From Syntrophobacterales bacterium (GTDB lineage: Bacteria > Desulfobacterota > Syntrophobacteria > BM002), in NCBI GenBank assembly GCA_030613915.1, contig JAUWKY010000037.1, positions 1 through 10,478 on the forward strand: a stretch of DNA of 10,478 nucleotides. Direction: 5' to 3'. The position numbers and the translations under genes are program-made. The notes beneath the pieces were generated by a model. The model ran no database searches. It was not told the DNA's origin and saw only the letters and a program-made list of their open reading frames with translations. Positions within the stretch are counted from its first letter, which is position 1, and each line of letters starts with the position of its first letter. Below, in pieces: positions 5,377 through 10,478 of this stretch.

Positions 5377-6843
5377 TTATCGGACCCCGTCACCAACCCC
5401 TGTGTTGGTTTTCCGGTTGTCCATGTTTCCTTTTTTTCTTTCAGAGTTATTTTTTGACTCGCGCTGATGAGCCAGAGCCTTTCGTATTAAGGCCTCAGCC
5501 CATTCCGGTGTGCCGATGGCGTGCACATGCGTATAAGTGGCCAGCACATTTTTATAGCACACCCCATCCTTTCCGTCCAGGATGCCGGTTCCCCTCCTCA
5601 TAGCGAATACCAGCGAATTGGAATCCAGGTCAGAGTCGATTACCCGGGAGTAATGAAACTCATGTCCCTTAAAAGTGATCCCCACTGGATAAAAAGGATT
5701 ATTTTCAACTACTTCCAGTTTAGTATAACCATGTCCTTGTGGCTTTTTCTCAAGCTGAAAGTCCATTTGCAGGGCCTCTACCATGGGATAGCTTCTGCCC
5801 TCAATATTCAGGCTCCGTCCCAGGTACATAAGGCCTCCACATTCAGCGTAAACCGGCAGTCCAGCTTCGATTGCCGCTTTGAGGGACCCTCTAAACCGGC
5901 TGTTGGCAGCCAGTTGCTCCGCATGTGTTTCTGGAAAGCCGCCACCTATGTATAGTGCGTCCAGACTCGGTAGCGCTTTGTCCCGCAAAGCGTTTACCAT
6001 CACCAGCCTTGCTCCCCGCTTTTCCAGCCCCTCCAAGTTCTCGGGATAGTAGAATTGAAAGGCAGAGTCCTTGATAACCCCAACAACCGGCTGGCGATAG
6101 GCCTTGCTTACCCTTTTCATGGAAGAAGCAGGTTGCCAGCCTATGGGAGGAGCCTGGTTGGCAATGGCGATTACTTTTTCCAGATCCAGGTATTGTTCCA
6201 CAATCTGGATCCGGGCCAGAATGGCTTCCCGTGCTTCCGGATGCTCCTCGACTGTCACCAGACCCATGTGGCGCTCAGGGAAGTCATCTTCCTTGAGCTT
6301 TGGGATGGCGCCCACCACCGGTACTTGGCAGTAGCGTTCAATGGTGGTGCGCAGCATCTTCTCATGCCGGGGGCCAGCCACTCGGTTCAATATCACACCC
6401 CGAATGGGGACCTCAGGATCGAAATGCTGGCAACCCAGAACAGAGGCAGCGGCAGTGCGGGTGACCATGGAACCATCCACCACCAGAAGCACCGGCGCTT
6501 GCAGCAATTTGGCCAGTTCGGCTGTACTACAGGAGCCTTCAGCGTCCATACCGTCGAAAAGGCCACGATTGCCCTCAATAACGACGCCCTGAGCTCTCTG
6601 CGAGTGCTGCCAGAATGAGTCGAGGATTTGCTCCCCGCTCATCATATACGGATCCAGATTGTAGCAAGGCCGGCCGGCAGCCAGGGCCAACCAGCCCGCA
6701 TCAATATAATCTGGACCCTTCTTGAAGGGAACCACCTCCCCTACCCTCTGCTGCCAGGCAGCGATTATTCCGAGGGCAAGGGTGGTTTTTCCTGAACCCC
6801 CGCGCAGTCCTGCAACGACCACGCGGGGTCGTGTGTTATCCAT
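5377..6843 (-). CDS. dsrN: CbiA-family amidotransferase DsrN (siroheme amidase)
   Basis: A 488-residue cobyrinate a,c-diamide synthase homologue: glutamine- and ATP-dependent amidation of tetrapyrrole carboxylates. Next to dsrAB, members are known as DsrN and are thought to amidate siroheme for sulfite reductase; use in cobalamin synthesis cannot be excluded. Seen: N-terminal P-loop GLRGGSGKTT (12-21), KKGPDYIDAGW (41-51), the EGNRGLFDG motif (90-98), then a class-I glutaminase domain with YIGGGFPETHAEQL (298-311), nucleophile Cys335 in YAECGGLMYLG and the histidine pair in THVHAIGTPEW (438-448). After about 460 there is an extra polar tail rich in Asn, Lys and Gly. The ATG is 30 bp after dsrB and has no clear Shine-Dalgarno, unlike every other dsr gene here, suggesting lower translation. 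Cotranscription with dsrAB and dsrC is likely. Confidence 0.9.
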   Translation of the reverse strand: MDNTRPRVVVAGLRGGSGKTTLALGIIAAWQQRVGEVVPFKKGPDYIDAGWLALAAGRPCYNLDPYMMSGEQILDSFWQHSQRAQGVVIEGNRGLFDGMDAEGSCSTAELAKLLQAPVLLVVDGSMVTRTAAASVLGCQHFDPEVPIRGVILNRVAGPRHEKMLRTTIERYCQVPVVGAIPKLKEDDFPERHMGLVTVEEHPEAREAILARIQIVEQYLDLEKVIAIANQAPPIGWQPASSMKRVSKAYRQPVVGVIKDSAFQFYYPENLEGLEKRGARLVMVNALRDKALPSLDALYIGGGFPETHAEQLAANSRFRGSLKAAIEAGLPVYAECGGLMYLGRSLNIEGRSYPMVEALQMDFQLEKKPQGHGYTKLEVVENNPFYPVGITFKGHEFHYSRVIDSDLDSNSLVFAMRRGTGILDGKDGVCYKNVLATYTHVHAIGTPEWAEALIRKALAHQRESKNNSERKKGNMDNRKTNTGVGDGVR

Positions 6844-6873
6844 AGTTTTCTTGCGACACCGTTTGCTGCTGTC

Positions 6874-7989
6874 CTACCACTTGAACTGAGTGGTTGTTCT
6901 CCAAGTGGTCATGGCCAGCCGGTAGTCATCGATGTGCTCGTGTCTGAACTCCAGCTCGGTTTTCTCGAAGAACCTCTCCCAACCGATCCTATCGATCCAT
7001 TCGCCCACCCGCTCGTAGCGGTTGGCGTCACTGGCATAGACTTCCACGAGCTTTTTGATGGTCTGAACCGTGGTTGGCCAGCGCGGGGGCTCGTTGGGGA
7101 TGAACGGTACGGCCAGTTTGGAGAACGAGGGGACGGTACGAGCGTTGGAGACCTTGCCGCCCACCCAGAGGGCAATACCGTCTCCCTCAGCACTTGCCAA
7201 AGGCATGGCCGGGCACATGGTGTAGCAGTTGCCGCAGAACATGCAGCGCTCGTTTTTCACTGCCACGCTTTTCATGTCATCCACCTTGGCCGGCTTGATG
7301 GCCGCGGTGGGACAGGAGGCGATGGCCAACGGGACCTCGCAGACTTTGCTCACCCGATCGTGCTCGATGAGAGGCGGCTTGCGGTGCACCCCGAGGATGG
7401 CGATGTCGGAGCAGTGCACGGCGCCACACATGTTCAGGCAGCAGGCCAGAGCGATTCGCACCTGAGCCGGCATCCGCATGCTACAGAAGTCATCGTAGAG
7501 CTCATCCATGACAGCCTTGACGATACCGGAGGCGTCGATGGCCGGGGTGTGACAGTGGATCCAGCCCTGGGTGTGGACGATGTTGGTGATGCCTGCGCCG
7601 GTGCCGCCGATGGGGAACTTGTTGCTGCCGGCTTCGAACTTGCGGCTCTTCAGGTCGTCCATCAGTGGCTGCAGTTTGGCCTTGTCATCCACCATGAACT
7701 CGATGTTGTTCCTGGTGGTGAAGCGCAAATAGCCGTCGCAGTGCTTGTCGGCGATCTCGCAGGTTTCGCGGATTAAATCCACACTCATCAGCCGGATGCC
7801 GCCTACTCTGACGGTATAGACTTCGGCGCCGGTTTCCGAAACGTGGACGAGAACGCCAGGCTCGAGGATTTCGTGGTACTTCCACTTGCCGTAATTATCC
7901 TTGATGACTGGCGGAAAAAACTGCTCATAATGCGGTGGCCCGATATCAGTAATACGATCTTTCATCGGTTCGTTTGGATCAAAAGCCAT
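6874..7989 (-). CDS. dsrB: Dissimilatory sulfite reductase beta subunit
   Basis: DsrB, 371 residues, pairs with DsrA in the alpha2-beta2 enzyme that reduces sulfite with DsrC; cytoplasmic. Seen: a siroheme/[4Fe-4S] site from [11 protein letters not shown] (Cys146) and ACCLNMCG (Cys183, Cys184, Cys188), and an inserted ferredoxin domain with [11 protein letters not shown] (217-227) and [12 protein letters not shown] (Cys249, 252, 255, 259). [10 protein letters not shown] and [17 protein letters not shown] are typical DsrB segments. Start: a GTG at 7998 lies inside the AGGAGG ribosome binding site, so ATG 7989 with eight-base spacing is chosen. That AGGAGG overlaps the dsrA stop codon TAG, so translation of the two subunits is probably coupled. 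In canonical loci dsrD would come next; here dsrN does. Confidence 0.98.
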   Translation of the reverse strand: MAFDPNEPMKDRITDIGPPHYEQFFPPVIKDNYGKWKYHEILEPGVLVHVSETGAEVYTVRVGGIRLMSVDLIRETCEIADKHCDGYLRFTTRNNIEFMVDDKAKLQPLMDDLKSRKFEAGSNKFPIGGTGAGITNIVHTQGWIHCHTPAIDASGIVKAVMDELYDDFCSMRMPAQVRIALACCLNMCGAVHCSDIAILGVHRKPPLIEHDRVSKVCEVPLAIASCPTAAIKPAKVDDMKSVAVKNERCMFCGNCYTMCPAMPLASAEGDGIALWVGGKVSNARTVPSFSKLAVPFIPNEPPRWPTTVQTIKKLVEVYASDANRYERVGEWIDRIGWERFFEKTELEFRHEHIDDYRLAMTTWRTTTQFKW

Positions 7990-8001
7990 TGTGTTCACCT
8001 C

Positions 8002-9276
8002 CTAAGCCTGGTGTTTCTCGCGGTAAGCCTTGCCGTCAATCTCCCAACCGCCAGGTACGTCAGCGGGATCGTAAAAGATATAGGGGTTGTAGCGAGGCGT
8101 GTTGATCATACGCGGGTCGGGCTCAAGCTCACAGGCGTTGAGGAAGGCTCTCAGGCCGAGACGCTGGATAGACTCGCCCAAGCGTTCGCGGTTCTTGCCT
8201 TCTTCCATCCACCAATCCCACATCTTGTCCACGAAATCCTTGAATTCCTCATACGGCTCTTCCATCTTGATGAAGGGGATAATGACGCTGGAAAGCTGCG
8301 CACCCTCAAGGATGGGGGCCTTGGCGCCGCAAAGGATGGTGGCGCCGGTGTCGGTTCCGGGTCTCAAAGCCCGAGGCATGACGTTGATGCAGTGCATGCA
8401 GCGGGTGCAGTCTTCATTCCAGATCTTCAGGGTCTTGCCGTCCCATTCCATGCAGCGGGTGGGGCACAGGTCACAGACCTCTTTCTGGATGTCCAGAACA
8501 CTTGGTCCCGTACCGAAGGAATTGCCGTTGGGGGCCAGTTCCCCGGCGGCGTAAGCCTTTACCGCCTCCTGGTCGATGCGGATGTCATCGCGCCAGGTGC
8601 CGATGATGGAGCAGTCGGCCCGGGCAATGGCTGCCACACAGTCGTTGGGGCAACCGGAGGTCTTGAACTTGAACTTGTAAGGAAAGGCGGGCCGATGTAG
8701 CTCGTCCTGGAACTCGGTGGTAATGTCGTGGGTGATGGCCTGAGTGTCAATACAGGACCACTCGCAACGGGCCTTGCCCAAGCAACAGCTCGGCGTACGC
8801 ATGTTGGAACCGGAACCGCCCAGGTCCATATTCATATCGTGGGTCAATTCATAAAATATGGGCTCGAGTTGGTCAGTGACAGTGCCTAGCAGGATGATGT
8901 CTCCGGTGGAGCCATGCATGTTGGTGAGACCACTGCCGCGTTTTTCCCAGATGTCGCAAAGCTGTTTTAGGACTTCGGTGCTGTAGAATTTACTCGAAGG
9001 CTGGTTGACACGCATGGTGTGAAAGTGGGCCACTTCTGGGAAGAGGTCCGGCCGGTCGCAGTAACGGCCAATCACTCCGCCACCGTAACCAAGTACACCA
9101 ACGATACCGCCGTGCTTCCAGTGTCCTTCTTTGTCCACGTAGGATTGTTCGAGCAGGCCTAAAAGGTCCTCACACATGGGCTTCCTCGCGGCTATCTGTT
9201 TCACGTCCGAGACGAAGCTTGGCCAGGGCCCCTTTTCCAGCTCATCTAGCAATGGGGTCTTGTGTTTCAAAGCCAT
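8002..9276 (-). CDS. dsrA: Dissimilatory sulfite reductase alpha subunit
   Basis: DsrA, 424 residues, the catalytic-heme subunit of sulfite reductase in dissimilatory sulfate or sulfite respiration. Seen: substrate and siroheme segments around [12 protein letters not shown] (121-132), the siroheme-[4Fe-4S] cysteines in [12 protein letters not shown] (Cys165, Cys171) and SGCPNDC (Cys209, Cys213) with family spacing C-X5-C and C-X3-C. The inserted ferredoxin domain has CDLCPTRC (268-275) and [12 protein letters not shown] (290-301). The C-terminal [20 protein letters not shown] is diagnostic of DsrA. Start: a TTG at 9297 lies upstream of the ribosome binding site; ATG 9276, eight bases after AGGAGG, is chosen. 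First gene of dsrA-dsrB-dsrN-dsrC, with its own strong promoter at 9503-9531 and a leader of about 220 bases. Confidence 0.98.
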   Translation of the reverse strand: MALKHKTPLLDELEKGPWPSFVSDVKQIAARKPMCEDLLGLLEQSYVDKEGHWKHGGIVGVLGYGGGVIGRYCDRPDLFPEVAHFHTMRVNQPSSKFYSTEVLKQLCDIWEKRGSGLTNMHGSTGDIILLGTVTDQLEPIFYELTHDMNMDLGGSGSNMRTPSCCLGKARCEWSCIDTQAITHDITTEFQDELHRPAFPYKFKFKTSGCPNDCVAAIARADCSIIGTWRDDIRIDQEAVKAYAAGELAPNGNSFGTGPSVLDIQKEVCDLCPTRCMEWDGKTLKIWNEDCTRCMHCINVMPRALRPGTDTGATILCGAKAPILEGAQLSSVIIPFIKMEEPYEEFKDFVDKMWDWWMEEGKNRERLGESIQRLGLRAFLNACELEPDPRMINTPRYNPYIFYDPADVPGGWEIDGKAYREKHQA

Positions 9277-9496
9277 TCCGTTTACCTCCTTAAACAACAG
9301 TTGGAAAATAGGTCTTTGTCTGGCAAATCGGATTTACCTCAATCTGGGGAGTCTCACCTCCTCTCTCATAGCTGCTATTTAAAAAATGGCGTTTCATTTC
9401 GCAAGAAATACGAATAATTGCGCTCATTTGGTTTAGGTGGGGTAAATGGGAAATGCGGTCCATAGCGCCATTCGTGAATCAATTCACTCAGTGAGT
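9277..9496 (-). other. dsrA 5' leader with small upstream frame
   Basis: About 220 bases lie between the predicted transcription start and the dsrA ATG. The leader contains an ATG-started frame of 11 codons (9334-9369, MREEVRLPRLR) without a clear ribosome binding site. An unused GGAGG at about 9359 can pair with CTCC a few bases on. No known riboswitch was recognised. Whether the leader regulates dsrA is unknown. Confidence 0.4.
9474..9490. promoter_or_regulatory. Palindromic operator candidate at the dsrA promoter
   Basis: The 17-mer GTGAATCAATTCACTCA contains the perfect palindrome GTGAAT-CA-ATTCAC (9474-9487), that is GTGA-N6-TCAC, the half-site spacing of CRP/FNR-family sites. The identical 17-mer occurs at the dsrD promoter (9977-9993). 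Here it begins 15 bp downstream of the -10 element, roughly +9 to +22, a position typical of repression. Another half-palindrome, ACTCA-C-TGAGT, abuts it at 9486-9496. Confidence 0.7.
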
Positions 9497-9502
9497 TATT
9501 TG

Positions 9503-9531
9503 TGTATAAACCGTCTGATGAATTTTGTCAA
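9503..9531 (-). promoter_or_regulatory. Sigma-70 promoter of dsrA
   Basis: On the minus strand a perfect -35 TTGACA (9526-9531) is followed after exactly 17 bp by TATACA (9503-9508). Transcription would start near 9496. It lies between dsrD and dsrA, so dsrABNC can be transcribed independently of dsrD. Confidence 0.82.
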
Positions 9532-9705
9532 TCAAAATAAAATCAAGGTAATAACCGGGGGGGGCAGCGTGGACGGATCTGGGTTTCAGGCGCAAGCGCC
9601 CTGCTCTTTAAGATACTGATAATCACCTTACCCGCAACAAACTATTGGTTGTTCGGTGGATAGAGCGCAGCCAAGTTTGACGATAATAAATCCAGCTGAG
9701 ACCTG

Positions 9706-9945
9706 CTAGTTTATCCCTTCTTCTTCTTTGCTCACATCCGCGTGCTCGGGCAGTATGTACAGGGTAGTGCTCCCACTGGACCAATATTTCAACTGGCCGT
9801 CATTGACCATCTCGTTGATGATTTTCTTGGCAGCGCGCATTTTCATGTCGGGAAGCGCTTTACAAAGCTCGTTGAAATAGTGCTTTGTTTTTCCCTTCTT
9901 CTTTTTCATGAAATCAATTATCGCTTGTTTCTCTTCCTCGCTCAT
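9706..9945 (-). CDS. dsrD: DsrD, activator of sulfite reductase
   Basis: DsrD, 79 residues, a small winged-helix protein found with reductive-type DsrAB and reported to stimulate sulfite reduction by DsrAB rather than to bind DNA. Seen: KHYFNELCKALPDMKMRAAK (21-40) and the signature YWSSGSTTLYIL (54-65), with an acidic, variable C-terminal tail. Length matches the family. ATG 9945 has AAGGAGG five bases ahead. The gene lies upstream of dsrA, about 430 bp from the dsrA start, with its own promoter, instead of directly after dsrB as in the usual dsrABD order. No convincing terminator follows, so read-through into dsrA is possible. Confidence 0.95.
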   Translation of the reverse strand: MSEEEKQAIIDFMKKKKGKTKHYFNELCKALPDMKMRAAKKIINEMVNDGQLKYWSSGSTTLYILPEHADVSKEEEGIN

Positions 9946-9976
9946 GCGTTCCTCCTTGAGAGTGCAAAAAGAATAA

Positions 9977-9993
9977 GTGAATCAATTCACTCA
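9977..9993. promoter_or_regulatory. Palindromic operator candidate at the dsrD promoter
   Basis: The same GTGAATCAATTCACTCA as at 9474-9490, base for base and in the same orientation relative to transcription. The palindrome occupies 9977-9990, beginning 10 bp downstream of the dsrD -10 element, about +5 to +18, and 31 bp before the dsrD ATG. Confidence 0.7.
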
Positions 9994-10000
9994 ATCTTCT

Positions 10001-10029
10001 TCTATAGTCCGGAGCCGGCTCTTTGTCAA
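10001..10029 (-). promoter_or_regulatory. Sigma-70 promoter of dsrD
   Basis: TTGACA (10024-10029), a 17-bp spacer and TATAGA (10001-10006) on the minus strand; start expected near 9994. The spacer contains the perfect 10-bp palindrome GAGCCGGCTC (10012-10021), not present in the dsrA promoter, which could be a second regulator site or chance. Confidence 0.82.
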
Positions 10030-10061
10030 TAGAAAAAGCGGGGGGAAAGGGTCACCAATAT

Positions 10062-10091
10062 TTGCTGTTGTCCCCGGTCAGTATATATAAT
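10062..10091 (+). promoter_or_regulatory. Possible promoter of the TPR gene
   Basis: TTGCTG (10062-10067) and a perfect TATAAT (10086-10091) separated by 18 bp on the plus strand, 85 bp upstream of the ATG at 10177. It is divergent from the dsrD promoter, with the -35 elements about 32 bp apart. Confidence 0.55.
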
Positions 10092-10176
10092 ATAAAGGTT
10101 GCGCCTGCGACACTTTAGCGGGACACGAAAAGGCGGAACAAGCGAGCAGTTATTTTTCTGGTATCGAGAAAAGCAC

Positions 10177-10478
10177 ATGTCACTCAAGAAGCACTTGGAT
10201 GATTTGGAGAGCTTTCGCGCCACCAACAATGAAGAGGGCATCGCCAACACCTGCTTCAAGATAGGGGATATCTACCTGCAGAAGGCAAAGTGGGATGAGG
10301 CCAAAGAATACCTGAGAGAGGCAAAGGCCATCTGTGGAAAACTGGGCAGCGCGGAAGGATGCGCCCTCAGCGCCATTGGTCTGGGAGATATTTACCGCAA
10401 CACTCAAAGTCCTGAAACAGCTCGTACTCATTACAAGCAAGCCCTTGATTTTTTTGAAAAACAAGAGGACGAGAAAAA
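10177..10478 (+). CDS. TPR-repeat protein, N-terminal part
   Basis: An open frame from ATG 10177 that runs off the window after 100 complete codons. It starts MSLKKHLDDLESFRATNNEE and contains two tetratricopeptide repeats: about residues 19-57, with FKIGDIYLQKAKWDEAKEYL, and about 58-96, with IGLGDIYRNTQSPETARTHY. The spacing of Gly, Tyr, Ala and the alternating helices is clear. TPR proteins are protein-interaction scaffolds; the partner and full architecture lie outside the window. The ribosome binding site is weak (GAGAAA ahead of the ATG), and no upstream in-frame ATG is seen. It is divergently transcribed from dsrD; a functional link to sulfite reduction is not shown. Confidence 0.85.
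   Translation, partial: MSLKKHLDDLESFRATNNEEGIANTCFKIGDIYLQKAKWDEAKEYLREAKAICGKLGSAEGCALSAIGLGDIYRNTQSPETARTHYKQALDFFEKQEDEK

Noticed and set aside
5521..6618. Plus-strand frames of 144 and 187 aa opposite dsrN.
   Set aside because: They are shadows of a complete CbiA-family gene, with no ribosome sites or recognisable motifs.
6934..8700. Long plus-strand frames of 280 and 285 aa opposite dsrB and dsrA.
   Set aside because: They are antisense to well-supported dsr genes, rich in His, Val, Asp and Gly as expected from opposite-strand translation, and match no family I recognise.
9587..9603. Hairpin CAGGCGC-AA-GCGCCCTG after dsrD as its terminator.
   Set aside because: The stem is short with an unpaired base and has no U-tract on the minus strand.

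Overview
The window looks like chromosomal DNA of a sulfate- or sulfite-reducing bacterium, probably of the Desulfobacterota (former Deltaproteobacteria). The right half carries a dissimilatory sulfite reductase locus on the minus strand. It includes dsrD, a marker of the reductive rather than the oxidative Dsr pathway. Assignment below this level is not possible by eye.

Layout, left to right. 1-368: gene-free spacer with three degenerate short tandem arrays. 369-980 (-): YciO/Sua5-like protein. 981-1329: spacer with two more tandem arrays. 1330-2187 (-): RimK-like ATP-grasp ligase. 2248-2429: palindromic MITE-like element (copy A). 2633-3820 (+): uncharacterised 395-residue protein, possibly kinase-like. 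3868-3987 (-): candidate 39-residue small protein. 3988-4710: gene-free. 4711-4899: second palindromic element (copy B), inverted relative to copy A. 4915-5026: terminator and hairpins. 5038-9276 (-): dsrA-dsrB-dsrN-dsrC in that transcription order. 9706-9945 (-): dsrD. 10177 to the window end (+): TPR protein, cut off by the edge.

How the dsr genes work together. DsrAB is the siroheme enzyme that reduces sulfite. DsrN (CbiA family) is thought to amidate its siroheme. DsrC carries the sulfur as a trisulfide on its two C-terminal cysteines. DsrD stimulates DsrAB. The structural genes dsrA, dsrB, dsrC and dsrD all have near-perfect AGGAGG ribosome binding sites, which decide the starts given here. 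dsrN does not have one, which fits a catalytic maturation factor needed in small amounts.

The most notable regulatory signal: dsrD lies upstream of dsrA instead of after dsrB, and dsrD and dsrA each have a near-consensus sigma-70 promoter (TTGACA, 17-bp spacer, TATAGA or TATACA). Just downstream of each predicted transcription start lies the same 17-mer, containing the palindrome GTGAAT-CA-ATTCAC. This suggests one repressor or CRP/FNR-type regulator controls both transcripts. The second theme is non-coding: two ~185-bp hairpin-forming elements with compensatory base changes, and a set of unrelated but nearly all heptameric degenerate tandem arrays in the spacers.
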